Positions 25,101-34,321 of a stretch of 64,000 bases of DNA are shown one piece after another; the stretch's first letter is position 1; each line of letters begins with the position of its first letter. The DNA lies in the NCBI GenBank assembly GCA_947462335.1, contig OX381717.1, positions 48,217,523 to 48,281,522 on the forward strand, in the 5' to 3' direction. A program made the translations under genes and the position numbers. This DNA comes from Harmothoe impar (lineage: Eukaryota; Annelida; Polychaeta; Phyllodocida; Polynoidae). The notes beneath the pieces were generated by a model. The model had not been told where the DNA came from. It saw only the letters and a list, made by a program, of their open reading frames with translations, and searched no databases.

Positions 25101-28100
25101 AGACAGTGTACCAGAGTCTCTGAGCGAGGATGACAATGATATAGAAATACAGGAGGATGAGACTGGCAATGATGACACATCTGATGAGGCAAGTCATAAA
25201 GTTAATCTATGTATATTTACATGTTACAGGGCTGCTAACTGGTATGATTTTATCAAATTAGTATGCTTTTTGGGCCTGAATACGATGTTGCATTATGAGT
25301 AAGATTTAGCATGATATTGGGGTATCTAGTAGCCCTACAGTTTTTGATTCATTTTGTTTTTGAAAGTATAATACAGTATTAAATTACCAATTTTCAAACC
25401 CCAGGTGTAGATTACATGGTTCTCCCAAACTCTCAAATGCAGATTAAAACGGGAATGGCACAATGAATTTTGTCATACCCCACTTATGTCATACCCCGAC
25501 TCCTTCCAATAAGTATTCATGTAACCCAGTCTGATATAGAAATATGATGCTAATGTCACGGAATTCAATTATATTGCTGTAAATATTTAGATCTGAAAAC
25601 CAAACACAGACCTCCCAGGAATCTGGTACGGTCAATAAGATTAATAAACCAGCAACTGCTCAGTGGCTATGTGAGTGGCTGAATGGTATGAAAAAAATGT
25701 GATGAATATGACCTAATGGAGGACTCCCCTTCCCATTCCCTTCATCACAGGATGTTCCAGCACAAGTAAACATAGAAGAGCAGTCAAGGCACATCTGTTT
25801 TGAACCGGACACCTGTACAATGGTACGTTCATAACAAAAAAAACTTATCTTTGGCAAGTTAAACGTTTTTGTGGATATATAGAGATACTGGGGACCTTTA
25901 GCAAACCTAACATAGCTCATTTAACGTGGACATAGGCTCTTGTACATGGTGGCAATGTTAAAACCCTATGTTATCTCTACGTTTTATAGGCTATAGCATG
26001 GTTGCGAAAGGTCCCTAATTATTATATCTTAATTTGGAGGGTAAGTTATCATGAAGTCTGCCACATATTCACCGCTGTGTGACCTGTTTATTTTATATGT
26101 TTAGGGTATCAAAATTGATTCACAAATACCAATTTTTCATTGAAAATCATGAATACACAAGGCCAAGTCAATAGATACATATCTCTAGTTTACATTTGAT
26201 AAATCATTGAGATTGATTAACTGATTTAACTATGCTTCATGCACCTATTTTCACATTCATTAACAGAGAGAAATGTATGGCATTTATGTAATGAATACCG
26301 ATATGAAGTTTGATATATGATTATGTAGATAATATTATTTTACATCTATATTATATCTCTATATAAATATCTGTATTATGGTATGTCTTGCAAACCAGGG
26401 AAGTTTTACAAAAAATGTTATTTATGTATAGTGCATGGATAGGATTTAGGATGAGAGGCATGAAGAAAAAAATAGCTGTCCATAATATGATTATTACCGA
26501 GGCTAGCAGCAATACAGATTTCAACCTCCTGGCATTAAATATTGTCTTGTCTTCTTTTTTCAGTGCAACCCCCTGCGTGCTGCATGTAATGGTGATCCAG
26601 ATGCCCCAGTGGATGATGAGTCAGATGTCAGTAAAGGGCAGTTCCTTGCACTCACCATGTCCTTCATCCTAAGACATAACTTAAGTGGTGTAGCAACACA
26701 AGATTTGCTAGACTTACTCAATGTCCTGGTACCTGGATGCTTGCCTAAGACGAGGTACTTTTTAGATAAGGCCTTTAGGCACTTACAGGATGATGCAGAG
26801 GTGCATTATTGTTGCCTTAAGTGCAATTCATACGTTGGCTCTGCTGAGAATACTTGTTTGAAATGTAACATCCCTATCAATAAGAACAAAAGTCTACAAC
26901 AGGGAAACTACTTTATGGTCATGCCATTGGCTGGTCAGCTAACCCAGTTGATGGAGGGAAAGTATTGTCCACCAACCCAGAGAAATACTCCTACTGGACG
27001 TGAGTATGGTGACATCAACACTGGTTCTGAATACCCAGGGGAGGATTCTCTACTGACAGTTAGTTTCAACTGTGATGGAGTGCCTGTCTTTAAATCATCA
27101 GGTTTCAGCATATGGCCAATTTTTGTGACCGTCAATGAGATTCCTATTGCAGACCGTCACAAAAATATAATGCTGGCAGCACTTTGGTTTGGCACAGTTA
27201 AGCCAAATGTCCCTATCTTTTTCAAGCCTTTCATTACTGAAATGCAGAAACTAAAGAATGAAGGATTTGAATGGCAAGACGGAAATGGCATCAGGCATGT
27301 AACTAAAGTTCAAGCAACCATCTGCGTTTGTGATGCACCAGCACGCGCAATGGTTCAAAACATGAAGCAGTATAATGGTGAATACGGTTGTGGTTTTTGC
27401 CTTCATCCCGGGAAGTATGTAGAAAAAGGATCAGGCCACTCAAGAGTATATCCAAGTGATGATGAGCCACCAGAAAGACGTACAATGAGAAACACATGTA
27501 TGTTGGCGGAAGAGGCTGAGGAAAAAGGTGAAGCTATTCTTGGAGTCAAGGGAATGTCAGCACTGGCAGAGATCCCTGGCTTTGACGTCATCAGGGGTGT
27601 AGTGCCTGAATACATGCATGGCGTGTGCCTCGGGGCTTCGAGACAGTTTTTGAACTTGTGGACTAACTCGAGCTACCATGGTCATCCTTTCTATATCCCT
27701 CCTGCAAAACATTCTGTCTTAAATGAGAGAATGCTGGAAATTAGACCACCAATTGAAGTCACAAGAGCACCAAGGACTGCAGGTGAGAAGAGATGGTGGA
27801 AGGCTACTGAGTGGAGGTCCTTCCTGATTCTCTATTCCGAGGTAGTTCTACAAGATCTGCTTCCACCACCCTACGTGCGACACTGGGGCCTTTTGGCATC
27901 ATCAATGAATGCCCTGCTACAACGGACATTGAGTGAAGGTGACCTGCAGCGAGTGGAACATTGCCTAAACAAATTTGTTGCTGAAATTCCAACTTTGTAC
28001 GGCGAGGAACATGTTACATACAATTGCCACATACTGCTACATATTCCAGAGTTTGTACGGTACTGGGGACTGCCATGGGCATCTTCTGCTTTCATCTACG

Positions 28101-28801
28101 AGGATGCAAATGGGAAACTGCTGGAGATGTACAAAGGCTCAAGAGGGGTACCCCAACAGATGTTCAAGACATTCTTCCGAAGAAAATCCCTTCTGCAGGT
28201 TGCAGACAGACTTCTCCATGATGCCAGTGAAGAGGTCTTGCAACTATTCACGAAATTGACTGATGTAAAAGCACAAAGTCAAACACAGGTCGTGAACAAC
28301 TTCACAAACATGGTGGGTAAACATGTGGAAACAAATCTCACTGTTCCTCAGAGAGTGGCTCTTGCTAACAGTGAGGTCCTCCCTTCAGAACGCACAACAC
28401 ATGTTAAGTCCTACAAGAGATGCCTCATACATGGCAAGCTCTATTCAACATATGAGTACGGAGAGTCATTCAAACAGGATAATTCTATCATTATTCTGGA
28501 TGATGGACGGTTTGGAATTCTAGATTCATTGGTGATATACAAGCCACTGTGTGACTGTAATATGTTAGAATGCGACTGTAGAAGGCTTGTCATCTTCTTC
28601 GAGGAACTGCGGAAAACCTCAAGACAACGATTCAGGAATGGTCGCCACGCCGTGAACCGCAATTTTCACGAAGCAATCCATGTTGATCCTGTTAGCACAA
28701 CACATGCTTGTGCACCAGAGGAGGTAAAAGGAAAAGGACTCCTAATGTTGCATGAATCAGAGTTCTTCGTTGTAAAAGTTCCAACATTTGAATATGGGTA
28801 A
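19170..28801 (+). CDS. Tnp2-like En/Spm (CACTA) transposase, 6 coding exons
   Basis: Exons: 19170-19296, 24199-24301, 24546-24671, 25075-25188, 25751-25822 and 26564-28801, all in phase, about 926 aa if ATG is formed at the first splice. The N-terminus (RTPKRRPRYKAYLRD) is basic, followed by an acidic linker from repeated exons (SEDDN in each). The large last exon carries a Cys cluster (YCCLKC...CLKC, about residues 263-282) and the transposase core: FNCDGVPVFKSS (Asp about 352), VCDAPARAMVQ (Asp about 438) with the CGFCLHPG zinc-like pair, and PEYMHGVCLG (Glu about 530), where families usually show D-MH. These fit an RNase H-fold nuclease. No stops or frameshifts were seen. Two introns use GC donors. 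Its partner is the divergent BEN-like gene. A possible AATAAA is near 29296. Confidence 0.85.
19326..19491. mobile_element. 166-bp pogo/Tigger-like MITE in a transposase intron
   Basis: The left end CAGTGAAATCTCGTT and the complement of the right end GAGGGAAATCTCGTT form imperfect inverted repeats, flanked by TA (19324-19325 and 19492-19493). The style CAGT...ATCTCGTTATAAGG resembles pogo/Tigger termini. It lies just after the donor of the 19170-19296 exon. Confidence 0.55.
19635..19863 (+). mobile_element. CATGTC-repeat element, copy 1, 6-bp duplication
   Basis: It starts GGGGCCCTTGATGG and ends GGTCTAGGGCCAT, flanked by a perfect 6-bp direct repeat ATATAA (19629-19634 and 19864-19869). The interior is a run of CATGTCGCATGTC and CATGTCCCATGTC words separated by TTTAAGAAATG-like spacers. 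There is no coding frame. Copies at 32733-32969 and, in altered form, 20956-21514 share the same ends. The superfamily is not recognised. Confidence 0.65.
20212..20275 (+). repeat. tRNA-like (SINE head) sequence
   Basis: TCTAGGGCGTAGGGTA resembles a tRNA A box, and GGTTGTGAGTTTGATCCC resembles a B box, spaced as in a tRNA. It does not fold as a complete tRNA by eye, so a tRNA-derived SINE head is more likely. A second sequence of this kind, on the minus strand at about 20430-20505, contains GTGTTCGAACCCTG. Confidence 0.3.
20956..21514 (+). mobile_element. CATGTC-repeat element, copy 2 (enlarged)
   Basis: The same GGGGCCCTTGATGG start and a GTCTAGAGCCAT end as the copy at 19635. An unrelated stretch of about 200 bp (21045-21245) splits two runs of the CATGTC words. 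No matching 6-bp flanks are present, so this may be two recombined or nested copies. Sequence after both copies is also alike (about 20040-20100 and 21515-21600), so a longer segment was duplicated. Confidence 0.5.
21614..21674. repeat. Long stem hairpin (23-bp arms, 15-base loop)
   Basis: The left arm GTTGAAGCTGGGTCATATCA... (21614-21636) pairs with 21652-21674, with about two mismatches. It lies in the long transposase intron. It could be a foldback MITE or a small-RNA precursor-like hairpin; nothing further identifies it. Confidence 0.55.
22125..23101. mobile_element. 977-bp pogo/Tigger-like element, non-coding
   Basis: The terminal inverted repeat CAGTCAACTCCCTC at 22125 matches the complement at the right end (23101), with TA on both sides. 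Next to the left end is TAATCCGGGCACC. Repeats of GTGGCCGCATTAGAGG lie inside the right end. CAGT ends with TAATCCG words are typical of pogo/Tigger elements. It contains a GT/C-rich low-complexity block (22676-22800) but no transposase. Confidence 0.7.
23139..23200 (+). repeat. tRNA-like (SINE head) sequence
   Basis: CTTAGCTCAGGCGGTAGAG is an almost perfect tRNA D-arm/A box. The expected B box is weak (GACAGATCAAGTC). It is probably a decayed tRNA-derived SINE rather than a tRNA gene, because no acceptor stem is apparent. Confidence 0.35.
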
Positions 28802-29467
28802 AAAAGTTTCTGAGAAGATGACTCGGACATAGTATACCTGACACATGATGTATATTGTAACCATATTCTCATTGAAACGTTTTTCATTGCTACGCTGATG
28901 AACCACTGAATGAGAATTTGGTATAGCTTGACAAATGTTTTAGTCATATCTATAAAAGTCATTTTTCCCCATAGATTAGATATGGAAAGATAAAGAAATA
29001 ATGAACCCTTGAAAGGAAAATATTGGATTGAAGGATACTAATTCCTGTATTTTAATGGTAAATGATTATGTGATTAGTCAATACTTCTACAGGTCTAAGC
29101 AAGCAGAAATAAAAGGTTTGTCAACTTTAAACGGTTTTCATACATTATATGATAAATATATCATTGTTTTGATTTTTTACACGCCTGCTTTTTAGGATCT
29201 ACCATATAAGATGTTCCCTGGGACAAATAATTAATTTTCAATGTACCACCACCCTATCAATGCCAATTTATGGCGTCTGTTATATGTTTATGTGTAATAA
29301 ATATAGTTATGGAAGAAAAAGTGAACAATGTTGTTTAACCTAACTCATATACATTCATTATGTGAAACAATCTCCAAAAAGACGACATATCATGGTATTA
29401 TTATAGTAAACTATTATGATATCATGATATCAAGCTATGTGGGAATATCATGGTATTATTATAGTAA
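28802..29467. other. 3' flank of the transposase gene
   Basis: AT-rich, non-coding; likely 3' untranslated region and spacer. Candidate AATAAA signals lie near 29108 and 29296. Palindromic words of the right array (ATATCATGATAT, GGTATTATTATAGTAAACTA) begin near 29390. Confidence 0.4.
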
Positions 29468-29823
29468 CAGTGTTGCCGGAATAACGCCGGCACGCCGGCT
29501 TTTGCCGGCGTAGAATCTTAATGGCCGGCGTAGGGCCTTGGGACGCAGGCCATTATGGCCTGCCATGATCTCAGCTTCCTAATGGTGAAAGAATTTTTCA
29601 AATCGGCCGATTAGAAGCGAAAATGGGGCGATATTTGTAAAGTTGAATATTTTTCAATTTCTTTTAAGTTTTTCATAGTATAAAACAAGTTATAATGAAG
29701 TTTATGAAGGTACCTTGAAATATCAACATTCAAATGGCCTGCATGAGAAGGAAATGGCCTGCGTAAGATGGCAAGACGCAGGCCATCTTGGCCTGCGTTG
29801 AGAAAAAGTTTTCGGCAACACTG
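29468..29823. mobile_element. 356-bp hAT-like MITE inside the right array
   Basis: The ends are CAGTGTTGCCG and its exact complement CGGCAACACTG, the CAG...CTG style of hAT elements. Flanks are similar but not identical (TATAGTAA before, TTAGTAAA after). The inside is GCCGGC-rich near the left and holds GGCCTGC words near the right. The array sequence resumes on both sides, showing insertion into the right end of the large transposon. Confidence 0.65.
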
Positions 29824-30773
29824 TTAGTAAACTATAATAATATCATGATATAAAGATATCCAGGAATAACATGGTATTATTAGAGTAAATATAATAATTA
29901 TTATTATAGTAAATATAACAATATCATGATAACAGCTATCACAATTGGTACCAGCTGTTACATAATGCACCCTTCGAATTCTACAGTAAATGCAGGGGTT
30001 TATCTCATTAATTGATAATTCATCCAGCTACAAGACTATACCATTGTATCACAAATATTATGGTAAAACTATAGTATTACTATAGTAAACTATATTATAA
30101 AACTATAACATACCATCATACAGAAGTTATGCGGATATTGTGGTAAACTAAAATTGTATTATGGTAAACTATAGTATATAAAACTATAATATACCATGCT
30201 ATCTGAGATTGTGGGGATATTGTGGTAAACTATAATATTATTATGGTAAACTATAATATACAAAACTATAGTATACTATGATATTATAAGTTGTGGATAT
30301 ATTGTGGTAAACTATGATATTATTATGGTAAACTATAGTATACAAAACTATAGTAGACCATGCTATCTGAGATTGTGGGGATATTGTGGTAAACTATAAT
30401 ATTATTATGGTAAACTATAAAATACAAAACTATAGTATCCCATGATTTTATAAGTTGTGGATATATTGTGGTAAACTATGATATTATTATGGTAAACGAT
30501 AGTATACAAAACTATAGTATACCATGATATCAGAGATTGTGGGGATATTGTGGTAAACTATGGTTTAACCATAGTAAACTATAGTAGAAATAATATATTA
30601 TAAGATAAATTATCACGTTCCTGCATGAACCATAGTTTACCATAATATACTACGGTAAACTATAGTTGGATTTACTATGCAATACTATAATATACTACGG
30701 TAAACTATAGTATACCATAGTATACTATAGTTTACCATGGTAAACCATAGTATATATCATAGTATTTTTTTAC
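29824..30773. repeat. Right subterminal palindromic array with about 82-bp tandem units
   Basis: From about 30120 to 30560 there are roughly six tandem units of about 82 bp containing GTGGTAAACTATAATATTAT and ACAAAACTATAGTATACCAT. The units alternate between GAGATTGTGGGGATATTG and TAAGTTGTGGATATATTG starts, making a higher-order repeat of about 164 bp. From 30560 to 30770 the array becomes pure palindromes (ACTATAGTTTACCATGGTAA) up to the CTGGG terminus. It mirrors the left array. Confidence 0.8.
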
Positions 30774-30829
30774 CTGGGATGCATGTATCTACATCTAACA
30801 GTTCGCTGCCGTAGCAGTCGCACACAAGA

Positions 30830-31164
30830 CAGAGGCGTAGGAAGCAAATATTCATTGGGGGGGCCCAAGGGGGGCCCACTCCAAACACCCTTAAGTATCA
30901 GTTTTTATGCATGATGTATCATATACACGCTTATATTAGATAGTATGGGAAAGTAGTATTTGAGCCCCCTTCACTTCTGATTTGGGGGCCCGGCCCCCTT
31001 TACCCCCACTTTTCCCAATGTGGGAGAGGTAAGGATTGAAAATTATGTGTATTAAATTACAGGTCTTGACAAATTTTGGGGGGGCCCAAACATATTCAGG
31101 CCCCCCCTCCTCAGTGATTGGGGGGGCCCGGGCCCCCCTGGCCCCCCCTTTTCCTACGCCACTG
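30830..31164. mobile_element. 335-bp MITE with CAGAGGCGTAGGAA/TTCCTACGCCACTG ends
   Basis: Imperfect inverted termini, with an exact direct repeat CAAGA on each side (30825-30829 and 31165-31169). The inside is rich in GGGGGGCCC runs. CAG...CTG ends suggest a hAT relative, although the visible duplication is 5 bp rather than 8. It lies just outside the right end of the large transposon. Confidence 0.6.
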
Positions 31165-31169
31165 CAAGA

Positions 31170-32569
31170 GGGCGTATCTGCACATTCTAACAGGTTGTAA
31201 AGAGTTGAATCTTGTAGAAATTTACATACCTGGCATGGATGGCTGACCAAGTGTCCCTCATCGATGGTGGCCAGGCCAAACATATGTGGTTTACGCTTCT
31301 TTATTCTCAGTCACACAGAAAGTCACACTGTAGATAATTAGTGTAGGTACACATTAGAATTTACTGTCAAATGGATTTATAGTAGAATCTATTGTAGATT
31401 TACAGTAGATTCTACTGTTTACCTACAATAAACTGTACACCTATATCTAGTAGAATCTACTCTACACCTACAGAAATGGCGACCAATTTTTCACAGTGCA
31501 GTCATGATGTTATTTTTAGGGGTTGGCGGAGGGGGGGGGTAGAGGGGGGATAGGGGGTCCGAAATTTCTGTATCCACCAGGCTCACCCAGCCTGTACAAG
31601 TTAGTATACGTCAGTTTATTCTACCCCCGATTCAACCTCACAGACAAGCTCCTATAGTTTTAGCACTGGGACTAGGATACTGCCCCGGGATACTGCACAC
31701 ATGCACTGTAAATAGTTTAACCAAAATTTGTCCTTTCATACTTTAAACTAACAGTATATTCTACTGTCCATATACACTAATACCATAATTATTATGTACT
31801 GTAAAACTACAGTAGATTCTGCTGCTCAGTTACATTAACTTCTAATAGTGTGGTATCTGCTGTAATGATATTTTGACACTTATGTTTCATTTTTAGACAT
31901 TTAGTGACGTTTGGTACCAAATTAAAATATTAATATTGACAGACAATTTATGTACTTTAAATATAATTTTGGTTATTACACATCACTGCTTGGAAATTCA
32001 CAGAATAGAATGAGATATAGATGCCGTTGTTTAAACAACTACACACACAATGCATTTTATGTATCCGTTTCTTTGCTTAATGAAAGCATTTTTGACACTA
32101 TCTCACCAATTGCAACTGTGCAAAGCGTCCACCCAACAGTCCTCGATTGCCAAATTTAAGCTGACATAATACTGATATCGACTTGCTCTCCTTTCGCTGT
32201 ATACTACTAAAACTATACTCTGTGCCAGCCTAGGGACAGAGAATAGGAGATCGCCGACATCTCTGTCTGAATAATTAACTCTTTGAGGGTTATTTCATCT
32301 TCTTCAAAGCCGCTCTTTCATTAGTGAATCAACCCTTCGAAAATGTAACAACATCCATACGGTTGTCCATGAATGCAGCCGTGGTAAGTTACTCACCAGG
32401 GCTGCATTCATGAATGATAATGATAATGATAATTGTAACATGTGAAGAAGATACTATGTGTGGATCACTTTTTTGGATAACCGTGGATAACCGATTGTAA
32501 GAGAAGGTACTAGGATTTATATATATATATGCATGTCCCCTGACAAAAAAACAACTTGTAAGGGGACTA
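31170..32569. repeat. Gene-free stretch with CACTG-ended repeat
   Basis: Between 31326 and 31850 the words AGTAGATTCTACTGTA and TCTACTGTAGG recur in both orientations. CACTG at 31326, CAGTG at 31494-31498 and AATAGTG at 31850 look like CACTA-type ends, but no target duplication fits. The remainder shows no gene. A GATAAT run occurs near 32405-32422. Confidence 0.35.
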
Positions 32570-32732
32570 GCGCATTTAGCTATGGAGGCCGCCATCTCGC
32601 CTCAGAGCAATGCATTGTGGTCAGACCCCCGACTCCAGAGCAGTGCATTATGGGTGAATTTCAGTTCCTTTGTTCAACAGTGTGGATTGAGGGGGTTTGC
32701 TTGATAAGGATATGAGGATGTAGGCCCCAACT

Positions 32733-32969
32733 GGGGCCGTTGATGGCGGGGGGGGGGGTCCCCATGTCGCATGTCGGTTTTAAGAAATGGCTATGTCGCA
32801 TGTCTATGTTGCTTAAAAATGCTTATGTCCCATGTCGATTTTAAGAACTGTCCATGTCCCATGTCACTATCTTTTTGAGCCTCATGTCGCATCTCACTAG
32901 GCCTCATGTCGCATGTCGAATTTGAGAAATGCCCATGTCACCATGTCGAATTTAGAGGTCTAGGGCCAT
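32733..32969 (+). mobile_element. CATGTC-repeat element, copy 3, 6-bp duplication
   Basis: It starts GGGGCCGTTGATGG and ends TCTAGGGCCAT, flanked by CCAACT on both sides (32727-32732 and 32970-32975). The surrounding sequence has a diverged, insertion-free counterpart near 53760-53940, where CCAACTACCTGAAG is continuous. That empty site independently confirms the element boundaries and the 6-bp duplication. Confidence 0.75.
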
Positions 32970-32975
32970 CCAACT

Positions 32976-34088
32976 ACCTGAGTTACCAGGATATACTGGT
33001 CCCGTATTCTATCTTGCCCAGAGCAGTCTATTTAATACCTGTGTGTCCTCACAGCAGGGCATTGGTGGTAGCTTTGGGAAGGCTTGAGGTGGTGAGGGGG
33101 GTAGAACTAGAGATAATATAATGATGGAGTTGTGAGTATTGGAGCGTGGGGCTAGGGGGTGTATGTTATTCAGCTATAAGTCGTGATAAAAAGTCAAAGA
33201 AATTACAGGGGAGAATACTTTATAGTAACCACCCCCTGGAGGAAAGATTTTCTGCCCAAAACAGAATACTTTATAGCCTCAGTATCTTCGTGTTAAGACT
33301 GAGAAACGAAAGCCTCTATGTAGAATGTCCAATAAAATGCCTATATATGTGTGTGTGTATATATTACACGTCTTATAAAAATATATTGTATATGTTTCTT
33401 CTCCTCCACATCCATATGAGGCCCACTGGAAAGACTTCATTAACAAATTGATTTCCACATGGAAACTTAATTCTATGTGGTTTTCTATTTTACTCCGATT
33501 TTAGTCATGTTATACAGAAAAAGACAGGGCTCCCTTTCCCTTGTAGACCCAGGGGGGATTGTATTATTCTATATTGTATAAAACAACTGATAGGAGTTGG
33601 CCATTGTGGCACAATTAGATATATTTATTAATTGAACCTAAAAACAGATTTCTTAAACCTATACAGATGCCTTAGTCTACTCCGAGGTTTGTCACTAGAC
33701 CAGACTGCATATTGAATTCATATGTCACTGGCAGAACACTCAGGCGTGTCTCCCACTGCATTCCACACCCCTCCCTTTCCTAAGGCAGATCTCCCCAAAA
33801 CTGACAGAACCAGTTCGACATACGTTCGTATATGTCTCCACCCTCAGGGATATAAAACGTGTCTTTGGGACGGTAGGGCGCTCTGCACGACTGACTCTAC
33901 AGTGCGCCATTGACACATTAGCCTATCCCTTTGATGGCCAATCAGTGCTTACAGCATACCCTTTGTCATCATGATGCATGATTGCAGCCCTGGCGAGTAA
34001 CTGACCATTGCTACATTCATACATGTGCCAACAACATCATCCATATCCTTTGGTTCCCACACCCTAAACCTTCCCCCATCCCTTGGTT
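32976..34088. other. Gene-free stretch
   Basis: No coding or RNA gene recognised. One copy of the dispersed palindromic word group CATGATGCATGATTGCAGCC lies near 33969. Confidence 0.3.
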
Positions 34089-34089
34089 C

Positions 34090-34187
34090 CAGGGGCGGAT
34101 CCAGAGGGGGGGGTTCTGGGGGTCAGGACCCCCCCCCTTTTGGAAAAAATTTAAAAAAAATTTAATGATAATTTGATCCGCCACGAG
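34090..34187. mobile_element. Short hAT-like MITE (CAGGGGCGGATCCAG type)
   Basis: The left end CAGGGGCGGATCCAG faces an imperfect GATCCGCCACGAG on the right, around runs of G and C. An orphan fragment GGGGCGGATCCAGGATTC occurs at about 56645. Target duplication is unclear because the flanks (CCTTGGTTCC) are themselves repeated. Confidence 0.4.
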
Positions 34188-34321
34188 TTCCCTTGGTTCC
34201 CACATCCTCATCCTCCAACATGACCTCGAGCACCTGTCGTTACCGTCAGGGATATAAGCAGGTCGGATTGCCTCTTCAAAGTCTGAATGGAAAAAAGTTC
34301 AATGGCTCTGACAGCGAACAT

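Larger units (their letters stand above)
6386..30778 (+). mobile_element. About 24.4-kb En/Spm (CACTA)-like autonomous transposon
   Basis: Seen: the left end reads CCCAGCTAGAAAAAAACTAT from 6386. The complement of the right end reads CCCAGGTAAAAAAATACTAT ending at 30778, an imperfect terminal inverted repeat. Inside each end lies a long array of palindromic repeats of the ACTATAGT, TTTACCATGGTAAA type. Between them are two divergent spliced genes, a BEN-like protein (minus) and a Tnp2-type transposase (plus). Known: CACTA elements carry Tnp2 transposases and subterminal repeat arrays. Inferred: this is one complete unit. Caveats: the ends are not canonical CACT and no target duplication is clear (CCA before, ATG after). 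Boundaries are therefore uncertain by a few bases. Confidence 0.65.

Noticed and set aside
27403..28095. Several open frames opposite the transposase exon
   Set aside because: Shadows of the transposase coding sequence; no independent signals.
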